A stretch of DNA of 43,274 nt from the NCBI GenBank assembly GCA_945902805.1, contig CAMDMZ010000038.1, positions 1 to 43,274 of the forward strand. Direction: 5' to 3'. This DNA is from Propionivibrio dicarboxylicus. Its GTDB lineage: Bacteria > Pseudomonadota > Gammaproteobacteria > Burkholderiales > Rhodocyclaceae. This document shows, piece by piece, positions 34,201 to 42,261 of this stretch (position 1 is its first letter; each line of letters opens with the position of its first letter). Position numbers and translations under genes: made by a program. Under the pieces are notes generated by a model, which ran no database searches, was not told the DNA's origin, and was given only the letters and a program-made list of their open reading frames with translations.

Positions 34201-34536
34201 GCGGAACTCATTGAGCCACACCAGCAATCGGGCATGCTTCGTTTGAGTTTTGTCGTTCGCGGTAGTCGTTTTTCGCAGCACGGGCCGGAGCAATGCAATA
34301 AACACCTGACTAGCCGCCTGAACGCGTACATCATGTTTGCGCTCGGCCAGCCAGATCTCGATATCCGATGACTTGAGGTCCGCGATCGCTGTCAGCCTTT
34401 GCCGCTCTTTATCCAGCAAGGAATCAGACAGCAGGTGAAATCCGCCGATGCCGATGACCGAGAAAAATGCGACGAAGGCAACGAACACCAAAGCCATCCG
34501 GTGGGGGCTCCAGTGTGAAAACCAGCGATCGATCAT
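31273..34536 (-). CDS. Cache hybrid kinase with two receivers and HPt
   Basis: A 1087-residue membrane hybrid kinase. TM1 lies at about 14-34 (ALVFVAFVAFFSVIGIGGF), a Cache-like periplasmic sensor at about 35-280 and TM2 at about 290-312 (LLAMVGTMASGGLLVML). The core has [12 protein letters not shown] (His near 361), ILNFASNAVKFT, DTGIGLTPEQ and [13 protein letters not shown]. Receiver 1 has Asp in LLVDWRMPGLDG near 652 and Lys in LPKPLTA. Receiver 2 has LIAEDNPVNR, Asp in [12 protein letters not shown] near 793 and Lys in LAKPVEP. The HPt has LAHGLKGSAG with His near 938, then about 150 helical residues. A full phosphorelay is encoded. Its ATG overlaps the stop of the receiver-HD-GYP gene, which probably receives the phosphate. 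Confidence 0.94.
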   Translation of the reverse strand: MIDRWFSHWSPHRMALVFVAFVAFFSVIGIGGFHLLSDSLLDKERQRLTAIADLKSSDIEIWLAERKHDVRVQAASQVFIALLRPVLRKTTTANDKTQTKHARLLVWLNEFRQASGYASIAVFTESAQSLAASGATPYRAHMIDGLLNAVVKSGKIEIMDVPVETQGQPYITLAAPISMPADEQRLILVVSVNLKDRFLPMLETWPNPTRSGGLLLIRSDAPMVTTINRIDEASGKLLQYPIASTRHPARQALLQGNGVYAGYDRSGHEVMAAFHAVESLPWWVVAKVDHDELHEPIEQLALFTGLLAMVGTMASGGLLVMLARQQRQRLTEAQQLNTELDRRSQEALSAAKAKSAFLANMSHEIRTPMNAIVGLTHLMQQRAPDGTWERQKLDQINAASHHLLAIINDILDMSRIDAGKLKLEETDFNVDDLLLKQVYNIISQRAREKGLEVLLDVDPALSVPLRGDVLRLSQSILNFASNAVKFTEYGRIVIRAKVESADDEGILARFEVRDTGIGLTPEQCDRLFSAFEQADTSTTRKYGGTGLGLAITRVLAQLMGGEVGVQSVHGIGSVFWLTARLRYGKAVARRQLSFVRGKHMLIVDDLPESREILLAMATGLGMRVSTVASGESAVEMVSRADQEHDSFDLLLVDWRMPGLDGMDTLQHLNQLQLEHSPLALMVTAYDAPELQAKASAAGFARVLPKPLTASTLVDALAEIDGVPVDTAILASAGAAAQRLKHCQRKRLLIAEDNPVNRDVVRELLNGFNLDLDLAIDGREALAKARAQTYDMVLMDMQMPEMDGLEATRQIRQLPGWQSIPIVAMTANAFGEDKRACLEAGMNDHLAKPVEPETLYEILDHWLSIAADGPSAPDKGSPGNPSMSVPANFDPTRLMTLSRGEPVVVTRLLSEFLKHHIDDANQLAQLVAVEDTLGLFQLAHGLKGSAGQLGANSLRHAALAVEVPARTGQMPAVELIAELNHQLVHTLQEVRDWIATQAAGTSMTAEQAPPDLSFDVLQLRLKQLGDQLNTFDGEAIRAAEALVPLLPGLLPATHVASFATIVTAIEQFDMVRAARLLAQLNGQLAKPD

Positions 34537-35687
34537 GCTAACGCCGTTTCGACATCTGTAAACTGGCGGGCAATTTCATCAAAGCGTTCGTGGATCTCGA
34601 GGAAGATGTCCACCACACGCGGATCAAACTGTGTGCCACGCCCCTCGCGGATGATGGTGACGGCTTTGTCATGGGGCATACCGAGCTTGTAGCTGCGTGA
34701 GCTGATCAGCGCGTCATAAACATCGGCAATCGCCATCAAGCGTGCCGACAGCGGAATTTCCTCGCCATTCAGTCCCTGGGGATAACCTTTGCCGTCCCAG
34801 CGTTCGTGGTGACTGAAGGCGATGTCGCGGGCGTGATTGAGAAAGCTGTCGCTCGAACCGATAATTTTCTCAGCTCGCGCTATGGCATCGCGTCCATGCG
34901 TTGTATGTGTCTTCATCAGATCGAACTCATCCGCGTCGAGACGGCCAGGCTTGAGCAGCACCCGATCCGGGATCGCGACTTTGCCAATATCGTGTAGCGG
35001 CGCCGAGCGAAACAGTTCGGCGATCATCGAGTCGTTCAGTTGTGTGGTGAAGTGAGTTGCCTCCTGGGCGGCGAGGGCAAGCTCGCGCAAATAGTGCTGG
35101 GTGCGATGAATGTGATGACCAGTGTCCGAATCGCGTGTTTCGACGAGCACCGACAGCGCGTGGATAGTGGCTTCTTGGGTCCGCATCAACTCGGAGTTCT
35201 TGCCGACCAGTTCCGCCGTGCGTTCCTCGACGCGCAGATCGAGGAAGTCATTGAGATTCTGGATGGTGCGCAGTGCCCGGCCGAGGCGGACGTGATGCGC
35301 AACGCGGGCCAGAACGATGGGGGGTGAAAACGGCTTGGTGATGTAGTCCACAGCGCCGGCGGCCAGCCCGATTTCCTCGTCCGCACTCGAATCGAGAGAA
35401 GTCAGGAACACGATGGGCACATCGATGAGTTCAGGGTTCTGGCGCAAGGCACGACAGATCTCAAGACCATCCGGCGCGGGCATGACCACGTCGAGGAGTA
35501 TCAGGTCGGCGGGATGACCGGCTTCGAGGTAATGGAAAAGATCATGCCCACGCATGAACGGATGGACCGTGAAATGAGGCGCCAGAAAACTCATCAGCAG
35601 CTTGAGGTTTTCCGGCTGGTCGTCGACCACAACGACGTCAGCCTTGTCGGAAATCAGGATATCTTTCATGTGCGTGTGAGCCGTCAT
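34533..35687 (-). CDS. Receiver-HD-GYP cyclic-di-GMP phosphodiesterase
   Basis: A 384-residue RpfG-type regulator. The receiver (about 18-135) has VVVVDDQPENL, Asp in ILLDVVMPAPDG and Lys in ITKPFSPP. A coiled coil follows, then HD-GYP (about 170-365) with HIHRTQHYL, APLHDIGKVAIPD, HHERWDGKGYPQGLNG and AIADVYDAL, all residues of the active type. It lacks the C-terminal beta modules present in the 11466 protein. It is translationally coupled to the Cache hybrid kinase and should lower cyclic di-GMP in response to it. It is the second phosphodiesterase in the window, against a single cyclase. Confidence 0.94.
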   Translation of the reverse strand: MTAHTHMKDILISDKADVVVVDDQPENLKLLMSFLAPHFTVHPFMRGHDLFHYLEAGHPADLILLDVVMPAPDGLEICRALRQNPELIDVPIVFLTSLDSSADEEIGLAAGAVDYITKPFSPPIVLARVAHHVRLGRALRTIQNLNDFLDLRVEERTAELVGKNSELMRTQEATIHALSVLVETRDSDTGHHIHRTQHYLRELALAAQEATHFTTQLNDSMIAELFRSAPLHDIGKVAIPDRVLLKPGRLDADEFDLMKTHTTHGRDAIARAEKIIGSSDSFLNHARDIAFSHHERWDGKGYPQGLNGEEIPLSARLMAIADVYDALISSRSYKLGMPHDKAVTIIREGRGTQFDPRVVDIFLEIHERFDEIARQFTDVETALA

Positions 35688-35768
35688 CGTAGAGGTGTTG
35701 GATTGGATGCGGGCACTTGACGGAATGGGATGAGACCCGCTCCGTCAGCACCTATCATCCTCGTCCAG

Positions 35769-36872
35769 TTATTTCAGTTGCACGTAGCGGCCATCCCGGA
35801 TCTCGGTAAAGAAAACTTTGCGCGGGGTGTCGCCGTTGGCATCAAAGCTGATTTCCTGCTGCAAGCCCTGGTACGGGCCGGAGCGCAAAGCAGCGGCTTT
35901 CATGGATTCACTTGGCTTACGGTTCTTCAGCGCGGTCAGCACCACGATGGCGGCATCGTAGGCGGATACCGAGCTATAGCCCGGATTGCGCTGGAAGCGC
36001 TTGAAATAGGCTTCGCTGAATTCCCGGAAGCGCGCCGACTGGTCCTCGTGGTTGTAGTTTTGCACGATCAACAAACCTTCGACCACCGTTCCCCCCAGAT
36101 CCACCAGTTGTTCGGTGGAGGCCCATTCCGAAGCGCCGATAGGTAACTTCGGCGCCTGTTTGCGGGCTTGCTGGGCCAGTCGCGCTACGTCGAGCGCGCC
36201 GGAAATGAAGAACAGGCTATCGGGCTTGCTGGCCACCATCGCCTGCACCACTTTTTCGAAATTGACCTCGGGGCTGGATTCGTATGCTTCGGCGATCAAC
36301 ACGCTGCCGCCGTCCGCCTCGACCGCCGCGCGGAATTCGTTGAGCCAGGATTCGGTGAAATTGCGATTGCGGATGTCGTAAGCCACGGCAATCTTGCGCT
36401 GGCCCCGTCCTGTCATCACACCCGCATAGTCACGGGCGTTGTCGCGAGTTGTCCGGTTGATACGGAACAGGTTGTCGTCTTTGCCATAGAAGGCCATCGA
36501 GGTGATGGTCGGGCTGACCTGGAAGATCCCGGCCTGGCCGGTAATCGGCACGATGACTTCGGCCATGCTGCTGGTAAAGGGACCGATCACCGCCTCGACT
36601 TTGGCGGCCACCAACTCGTTTGCCGATTTCGCCGCCGTGTCCTTGTTCTGGGCATCATCCCGCGATATCAGTTCGACGATGCGGCCACCGACACCGCCGG
36701 CACGATTGAACTGCTCGATCGCCAGGATCACCCCGTTCTGACCAGACTGACCATTGTCCGAGTTGCGGTCAGAAAGCCCGCCGATAAAGCCGATCGGGAT
36801 CGGTTCCGGTGCACCGCACCCGGACAAGGCGAGACAGGCCAGAGTTGCTCTCAACAATGCGCGATTTCTCAT
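35769..36872 (-). CDS. Orphan branched-chain-type periplasmic lipoprotein
   Basis: A 367-residue lipoprotein of the periplasmic binding type I family (LivJ/amide-binding-like). The signal sequence MRNRALLRATLACLALSGCG contains a lipobox (LSGC) for anchoring. The body shows PIGFIGGLSDRNSDNGQSG, AIEQFNRAGGVGGR and AVIGPFTSSMAEVIVPI, typical of ligand-binding strands. ATG 36872 is chosen because AGGAG lies upstream and the signal begins there; a longer frame to 36926 adds an unlikely leader. No ABC permease or ATPase genes are nearby. It lies 81 bp upstream of the receiver-HD-GYP gene in the same direction. A role as the sensory partner of the Cache hybrid kinase is likely, by analogy with binding proteins that work with kinases. 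Confidence 0.88.
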   Translation of the reverse strand: MRNRALLRATLACLALSGCGAPEPIPIGFIGGLSDRNSDNGQSGQNGVILAIEQFNRAGGVGGRIVELISRDDAQNKDTAAKSANELVAAKVEAVIGPFTSSMAEVIVPITGQAGIFQVSPTITSMAFYGKDDNLFRINRTTRDNARDYAGVMTGRGQRKIAVAYDIRNRNFTESWLNEFRAAVEADGGSVLIAEAYESSPEVNFEKVVQAMVASKPDSLFFISGALDVARLAQQARKQAPKLPIGASEWASTEQLVDLGGTVVEGLLIVQNYNHEDQSARFREFSEAYFKRFQRNPGYSSVSAYDAAIVVLTALKNRKPSESMKAAALRSGPYQGLQQEISFDANGDTPRKVFFTEIRDGRYVQLK

Positions 36873-37006
36873 TTGGAAGACACTCCTATGCAAGAAGGCA
36901 AGAAATTTATCAGCCGACGATGCCATCGATTAGGTATCTCTTATATGGCATCATTATCATTATTTTACTATAATATTTCAAATTATTCATCGATTCGACT
37001 GTTAAT
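36873..37006. promoter_or_regulatory. AT-rich divergent promoter region
   Basis: This 134-bp gap between divergent genes has a TATAAT at 36969-36974 toward the kinase gene at 37007 and TATCA and TCATTATCATT words at 36951-36961. It resembles the other AT-rich control regions of the island. No clear -35 box is present. Confidence 0.4.
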
Positions 37007-39808
37007 ATGATACGTAAGTCATGTGGAGCACTCGCATTCCCCGCCGTTCCCGGGAAACGATGCGGCACCTCCCTGCTGACTGGCTGGTATCGCGCCTGGC
37101 ATGCCTCATTGCGTTTCCGTCTGCTTGCGCTTGGGCTGATGCCGTTGCTGATCGCCTTTCCGGTGGTCATCGCCGTGCTGTTCGTTGTCAGTGATGAAGG
37201 TGCGACCAGCTTGCTCGAGTCCAATCTGCACAGCAATCTGGCGGGCACACGCAATTACCTCGATCAGTTGAAAACCGAGGCAGGTGTCCGCGTTGATCAG
37301 ATGGCAAAATCAGAGCGCCTGCTGCATCTGCTCAACAAAAATGCCAAGAGCGAGGAGCTTGATCGTTTGTTGGCGACCACCGCGAAAAGTGGCGGATTCG
37401 ATTTCCTGCTCATTGCGGACCAGGATGGTACGGTGCTCGGGGCGAGTTCGGGTGTGCCCCACGGCACCCGTTTGCCGGATTCCTATGTGATCCGGCAGGC
37501 TGTGATCGGCGTCCCCAGCGCCGCGTACGAGCGCTTTGATGAAGCGCAACTGGCTGCTTTTTCACCCATGTTTCCAGAGTCCGCACGAGTCGAGTTGGGT
37601 GGCACGGGGAGTGTGGAGAGTCGGGGGTTACTGATCAATGCGGCAGCCCACTTCCCCTTGGATATCGGTACGCCGGATGTCATCCTGCTTGGCGGCATCC
37701 TGCTCAACCGGAACTTTCCCCTGATCGAGCATATGCGCCAGATCATCTTCCCGGTGGGGGCGCTGCCGGGTGACACCGAGGGTTTGAATGCCATTTATCT
37801 GGATGATGTGCTGATCGCCATCAGCCGCCAACGTGACCAGGGACAGCGTGGTATTGGCGACAGGGTCAGCGGCAGCATCGTCGAAACCGTATTGAAACAG
37901 GGCGCCCCGTGGCTGGGCAATGTGATCTTCGGTAATCAATCGCATATCGTCGGCTACCAGCCCCTTACCGACGGTGAAGGCCGTTACATTGGCATGGTCA
38001 GCGCCGGATTCCCCGATGTGCCCTACCGGAATGCGACACGCTTGCTGCTTGGCGTGGTGGCCGCGCTGTTGGCGCTAACCATGTTGGCAATTTCCGTGGT
38101 CTTCTTGCATACCGGAAGGGAGTTGACTCAGCGCCTGAGCAGGATTGCTCTGACGATGACGACGGTGCAAGAGGGGGATCGCACAGCGCGGGTCGGCTTG
38201 CCGCTGCGCGAAGACGAATTGGGCGTGTTGTCGCGTCACTTTGACTTGTTGCTCGACACCATTGCGGCTCAGGACGAAATTCGCCGCGCCGCCTTGCAGG
38301 CCATTGCCGATGAGGCGTCGCGGCGACGTGCCTTGTTCGAGCACGAGCGCGACGGTGTCGTCGTTCTTAATCCGGATGGGAGTGTCATCGAGGCCAATCC
38401 GAAATGCGCGGCCATGTTGGGATACCAGCCGGATGAACTGCTCCAACTCAACATTGTTGACTGGGATCAGCGCTGGAACCCCACTGAACTGGAACGTGTG
38501 CTCAATGATGTCGGTAGCACGGGCGGCTTGTTTGAAACCGTGCACCGCCGCAAGGATGGCAGCCACTACAGCGCTGAGGTCGCCGTCAGCCGCGCCGACT
38601 GGGGTGGTCGAACCCTCGTTCTGGTGCTGTTGCGCGACATTTCCCAGCGCAAAGCGGCCGCCGAGGAACTTGAGCGCTATCGTCGCGGGTTGGAAGCGCT
38701 GGTGACCCAGCGGACCAAGGAGCTTAACGATCGCTCGGAGCAACTCGATGCGATTTTCGCCCTGAGCCCGGATGGTCTGGTGTCGTTTGACAGCCAGCAT
38801 TGCGTCAGTTTTGCCAACCGTTCCTTCCTGCAGATGACGGGTATCGCTGAGGCTGAGATCATCGGCCTGGATGAGGCCGCGTTTTCCGATCGCCTGGTGC
38901 GCAAGTGCTTGGCCCAGGCAACATTTCCCGGAGTCGCCAAGCTGCGCCAGGCGCGCCAAAAAGTCGGCGCTGGCGAAACGGCGCCAGAGCAGGACGGACA
39001 ACGCCTGCTGATCGAGCTTGTCGCGCCGGAAAGTCGTGTCATCGATGTCGGTATCCGCCTCGCTGAGACCGACAATCTGTCGCAGATCCTGTACTTTCGC
39101 GATGTCACCCACGAAACGGAGGTGGATCGCATGAAGAGCGAATTCCTCTCCACTGCAGCGCACGAGTTACGCACACCGATGGCCAGCATTTACGGCTATG
39201 CCGAACTGCTACTGGCGCAGGAGTTTGACGACGAATCGCGCAAGGAATTGCTGCAGACCATTTTCAGTCAATCCGAGGTGATGGCCTCGATCATCAACGA
39301 ATTGCTTGACTTGGCGCGTATCGAGGCTCGTCGCGGCAAGGACTTCGCCATCGAGCGGCTGGCTCTTGGCGACGTGATCACCGCGACCATCATGGGCTAC
39401 AAACCACCTTCCGGGCGCACAGCGCCATTCTTCAACGCTCCGGTGACACCCATCCATGTTGACGCCGACCGCAGCAAGTTGCAGCAGGCGATACTCAACA
39501 TCGTATCGAATGCGTACAAGTATTCACCTAATGGTGGCATGGTGGAGATTTCACTCCATGTTAGCGACGAGAATGGACGCCGTCGGGTCGGGATCGCTGT
39601 GCGTGACAATGGGATCGGCATGACAGCCGACCAACTCGAGCGGGTCTGCGAACGTTTCTATCGCGCCGACACCTCGGGCAAATACCTCGGCACCGGCCTC
39701 GGTATGAGCATCGTCAAGGAAATCGTTGAACTGCATGGGGGTGAAGTTGACGTGACCAGCACTCCGGGTGAAGGAACGGTCGCCACCCTGTGGCTACCCT
39801 TGGCATGA
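37007..39808 (+). CDS. Cache-HAMP-PAS-PAS membrane histidine kinase
   Basis: A 933-residue kinase. TM1 lies at about 37-60 (LALGLMPLLIAFPVVIAVLF), with a large periplasmic Cache-like sensor at about 62-345 (FLLIADQDGTVLGASSG, VGYQPLTDGEGRYIGMVSAG). TM2 is at about 348-370 (LLGVVAALLALTMLAISVVF). HAMP ends REDELGVLSRHFD, then come PAS (RDGVVVLNPDGSVIEANPK) and PAS (IFALSPDGLVSFDSQH). The core has STAAHELRTPMAS (His near 719), NIVSNAYKYSP, DNGIGMTADQ and GTGLGMSIVKEI. The second PAS carries a partial copy of the dispersed repeat (QKVGAGETAPEQ) where its paralogues carry the full copy. It is convergent with nothing and faces an IS5-family element downstream. Confidence 0.93.
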   Translation: MIRKSCGALAFPAVPGKRCGTSLLTGWYRAWHASLRFRLLALGLMPLLIAFPVVIAVLFVVSDEGATSLLESNLHSNLAGTRNYLDQLKTEAGVRVDQMAKSERLLHLLNKNAKSEELDRLLATTAKSGGFDFLLIADQDGTVLGASSGVPHGTRLPDSYVIRQAVIGVPSAAYERFDEAQLAAFSPMFPESARVELGGTGSVESRGLLINAAAHFPLDIGTPDVILLGGILLNRNFPLIEHMRQIIFPVGALPGDTEGLNAIYLDDVLIAISRQRDQGQRGIGDRVSGSIVETVLKQGAPWLGNVIFGNQSHIVGYQPLTDGEGRYIGMVSAGFPDVPYRNATRLLLGVVAALLALTMLAISVVFLHTGRELTQRLSRIALTMTTVQEGDRTARVGLPLREDELGVLSRHFDLLLDTIAAQDEIRRAALQAIADEASRRRALFEHERDGVVVLNPDGSVIEANPKCAAMLGYQPDELLQLNIVDWDQRWNPTELERVLNDVGSTGGLFETVHRRKDGSHYSAEVAVSRADWGGRTLVLVLLRDISQRKAAAEELERYRRGLEALVTQRTKELNDRSEQLDAIFALSPDGLVSFDSQHCVSFANRSFLQMTGIAEAEIIGLDEAAFSDRLVRKCLAQATFPGVAKLRQARQKVGAGETAPEQDGQRLLIELVAPESRVIDVGIRLAETDNLSQILYFRDVTHETEVDRMKSEFLSTAAHELRTPMASIYGYAELLLAQEFDDESRKELLQTIFSQSEVMASIINELLDLARIEARRGKDFAIERLALGDVITATIMGYKPPSGRTAPFFNAPVTPIHVDADRSKLQQAILNIVSNAYKYSPNGGMVEISLHVSDENGRRRVGIAVRDNGIGMTADQLERVCERFYRADTSGKYLGTGLGMSIVKEIVELHGGEVDVTSTPGEGTVATLWLPLA
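38960..38990 (+). repeat. Dispersed repeat, partial in-frame copy
   Basis: Begins AAAGTCGGCGCTGGCG and then diverges (AAACGGCGCCAGAGC). It occupies the same PAS position as the complete copies at 26044 and 28104 and resembles the intergenic copy at 19218, so it may be a shortened or older form. Confidence 0.6.
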
Positions 39809-39879
39809 TGCGTAAGGCATCGAATCACCGGGCTGGCCGCAGCGGCTTTCAATCTCGACTTCGTTATGAATTTCTCTAA

Positions 39880-40744
39880 GAAGCTGTCTCAAAAAATATC
39901 ATGCAAGGCGTTTGGGCAGCAGATGAATCATAGCGAGTTTGATCATGGCCTCGGACTGCTTGGGGTTGATTTCGTAGTCGCGGTTCAAACGACGGGAAAA
40001 GGCCAGCCAGGCGAAGGTGCGTTCGACGATCCAGCGTTTGGGCAGCACCACGAACTTGCCAGTCTCGTTGCGTTTGACGATCTCGACAGCCCAACCGAAC
40101 ATCGCTCGCGTCCAGTCGATGAGTTTGCCGGCGTAACCGCCATCAGCGAAGACCTTCTGGAGAGTGGGTATCAGGCGGAACAGCCGGATCAGTATGGCGC
40201 GAGCGCCAGTGCGATCTTGAATCCCCGCCGAATGAACGATCACGGCAAGGATGAACCCCATCGTATCTACCGCGATGTGTTGCTTGCGCCCCTTGGTCTT
40301 CTTGCCCGCATCGAAACCGCGCTGCCCCCTTTTCCGGCACTCTTGACCGAGCGCGAGTCGATGATGGCAACCGAGGGTTCGGCGTTGCGTCCGGCCTTCT
40401 GTCGCGCCGCTTCGCGCCGGGCCCGCATCGCCGTATCCCAGGTGCCTTCCAGACGCCAGCGTCGCAGGTATCCATACACGGTCTTCCACGGCGGGAAGTC
40501 CTTCGGCAACATGCGCCACTGGCAACCTGTCTTCAGAACGTACAACATGCCGTTGATCTCGGCCCGAAAGTCTTGCTTCGGCGGTCGGCCTTTGCCGCGC
40601 ACCGCCGGCAGTGGCTTCACCACATACGGCGCCAGAACAGCCCACTGTTCTTCTGTCAGATCGGTTGGGTACATCGCTTCCTCCCTCTCGGTAGTTGATG
40701 TACCTCAGTTATCGGCTCCAGTTACCATTATTTGAGACAGCTTC
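39880..40744 (-). mobile_element. IS5-family insertion sequence
   Basis: The element is 865 bp. Its terminal inverted repeats read GAAGCTGTCTCAAA at the left end and the same on the complement of the right end. It is flanked by TAA at 39877-39879 and 40745-40747, a short target duplication expected for the IS1031 or IS427 groups; reading the boundary one base differently gives CTAA. It carries a transposase in two overlapping frames. It sits between two kinase genes, 71 bp after one and 16 bp before the usual start of the next. Confidence 0.9.
39899..40674 (-). CDS. IS5-family transposase in two frames (-1 frameshift)
   Basis: Frame A (40674 to 40267, MYPTDLTEEQWAVLAPYV) has the DNA-binding front and the first catalytic Asp (VAIIDSRSVKSAGKGG). 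The second frame continues RGFDAGKKTKGRKQHIAVDT and has the other two acidic residues (KVFADGGYAGKL and KRWIVERTFAWL), ending at 39899. Homology passes from one frame to the other at the A4G5 run (complement of 40325-40333), a typical slippery site needing a -1 shift. Joined, the protein is about 258 residues, normal for the group, with all three acidic residues. So it is probably a programmed frameshift rather than a dead gene; a sequencing error is the alternative. Confidence 0.85.
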
Positions 40745-40760
40745 TAAGCAGAATCTGCCG

Positions 40761-42089
40761 ATGGACAAAACGCTTCCGGATACCGTTGCCCACTTGCGTA
40801 ACGAGCTGCTCGACCAAACCCTGTTCTGGCTGGGAATTATTTCCCTGCCAGCCGTGGCACTCTCGCTGACACGCATTCCGATCATGGGCTTGCGCCCGGT
40901 GTTTATCGTTCATATTGTGCTGACCGGAACGATGTGGTTGTTTTGGTGGCAACGTCATCGCTTGCCCTTCTCCTGGCGCTTGGGCATTGCGCTGTTGGCA
41001 CTTGCCACTGCGGGGCTCGGCGGTTATGCACAGCATGGCCCGGCGGCGGTCGCCGGTCAGTTTCTGCTCTTGTTCCTCGTCATTGCCGCCGTTTTCATGG
41101 AGCGGCGTGCCGTTTTCCGGGTCACGGGCTATGTACTCACCGGATTGGTGCTGGTGGCATGGGGTGCGATCAGTGGTGGGCTTGATTTTGAACTGGACTA
41201 TAGGACCTATGCCCACAGCGCCAGCACCTGGGGGCTGCTGATCTTTGCCGTCGCCGGTTATGGTGGTGGCGTTGCCTATGTGGTGTCAAGCTTGTTCCAG
41301 CGTTTGATCGATCATGAACAGCTACTCAGCGTTGCAAACACGGAACTTGCCCAGCGCACCGAGGAAGCAGAGGACCACAGCAAACTCAAAGGCGAGATTC
41401 TGTCCAACCTCAGCCATGAATTTCGCACGCCGCTGAACGGCATTCTCGGCATGGCCGACTTGCTGGCGATGGACGAAACAGACACTGAACGTCGCGCCTG
41501 GATCGAGGATCTGCAAGGGTCGGCCAAACGTCTGGGTGTCGTATTGGATCGCATGCTCGACTTTGTCGCGCTCGGTGATGGCAAAGTGATGATGCGGCAC
41601 AATCCTTTCGACCCCTGCGAACTGGCGCAAGCGGCATGTCGCCGAGTCGGCTTGCGGGCAGAGCAGAAGGGCTTGTCGCTGCGCATGATCTGTGACCCGG
41701 AAACGCCGGGCGTGGTGGACGGGGATGGTCACCGACTTCAGCAACTGCTGGGCGAGTTGCTTGATAACGCGGTGAATTTCACTGCACAGGGAGGGATCGA
41801 GGTTCGCCTGCGTCCGGCAACAGCGCCTGCCGAAGACCCACGCATCTGGTTGCAGATCGATATTGTCGATTCCGGGCCGGGCATTCCGGCTGATCTGCGG
41901 GAGCTTGTTTTCGAACCTTTCCGTCAGCTCGATGGCACGACTACACGAGAAGTCGGCGGTAACGGGCTTGGTTTGGCCATCTGTCGCCGAATCGCCCATT
42001 TGCTTGGCGGTGAAATTTCACTGGCAGGCACGCCGGGAGGCGGCAGTACCTTCAGCGCGACGCTACCCTTTGCTCCCGATGAGGATTGA
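40761..42089 (+). CDS. Multi-TM histidine kinase
   Basis: A 442-residue kinase whose N-terminal 185 residues hold about six hydrophobic segments (FWLGIISLPAVALSL, VFIVHIVLTGTMWLFW, LGIALLALATAGLGG, AGQFLLLFLVIAAVFM, GYVLTGLVLVAWGAI, WGLLIFAVAGYGGGVAYVV), an integral-membrane sensor without a periplasmic domain. The core has NLSHEFRTPLNG (His near 219), LLGELLDNAVNFT, DSGPGIPADL, FEPFRQLDG and GGNGLGLAICRRI. There is no receiver or HPt. ATG 40761 lies 16 bp after an insertion sequence, so its original promoter is cut off and expression may now depend on the element or be lost. An in-frame ATG at 40698 lies inside the element. Confidence 0.9.
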   Translation: MDKTLPDTVAHLRNELLDQTLFWLGIISLPAVALSLTRIPIMGLRPVFIVHIVLTGTMWLFWWQRHRLPFSWRLGIALLALATAGLGGYAQHGPAAVAGQFLLLFLVIAAVFMERRAVFRVTGYVLTGLVLVAWGAISGGLDFELDYRTYAHSASTWGLLIFAVAGYGGGVAYVVSSLFQRLIDHEQLLSVANTELAQRTEEAEDHSKLKGEILSNLSHEFRTPLNGILGMADLLAMDETDTERRAWIEDLQGSAKRLGVVLDRMLDFVALGDGKVMMRHNPFDPCELAQAACRRVGLRAEQKGLSLRMICDPETPGVVDGDGHRLQQLLGELLDNAVNFTAQGGIEVRLRPATAPAEDPRIWLQIDIVDSGPGIPADLRELVFEPFRQLDGTTTREVGGNGLGLAICRRIAHLLGGEISLAGTPGGGSTFSATLPFAPDED

Positions 42090-42105
42090 ATCGTGCTTAT
42101 CCGAC

Positions 42106-42261
42106 TTACCGTGCCTGTACCGGCTTGGCGAAACCCACCTGATCGCCAGCCTGAGCGCCTTTGTGTGCCGCGACGGGATTGCGCACCATGACTTGAGCCG
42201 AACGATATTTTGGGGTACCGAATTCTGCATCGCGCTTGGTCAACTTTTCCGTAACGAGCAT
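42106..42261 (-). CDS. Unrecognised 51-residue ORF
   Basis: A small frame beginning MLVTEKLTKRDAEFGTPKY and ending QVGFAKPVQAR. Its ATG shares one base with the stop of the ORF at 42261-42551 (TGATG), so the two could be a coupled pair. No family is recognised. There is no signal peptide or membrane segment. It is convergent with the kinase ending at 42089. It could be a real small protein or the C-terminal fragment of a decayed gene. Confidence 0.35.
   Translation of the reverse strand: MLVTEKLTKRDAEFGTPKYRSAQVMVRNPVAAHKGAQAGDQVGFAKPVQAR

Larger units (their letters stand above)
39866..42089 (+). pseudogene. Possible original start of the terminal kinase, split by IS5
   Basis: ATG 39866 followed by AATTTCTCTAA reaches the element boundary at 39879. 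Removing the element and one TAA copy joins it in frame to GCAGAATCTGCCG and ATG 40761, giving MNFSKQNLPMDKTLP. The kinase may have had this 9-residue longer start before insertion. No ribosome site supports either ATG well, so the extension is uncertain and the kinase itself may still be made from 40761. Confidence 0.35.

Noticed and set aside
38075-39163. 362-codon minus-strand open frame
   Set aside because: Antisense to the HAMP and PAS part of the kinase at 37007; no recognisable protein.
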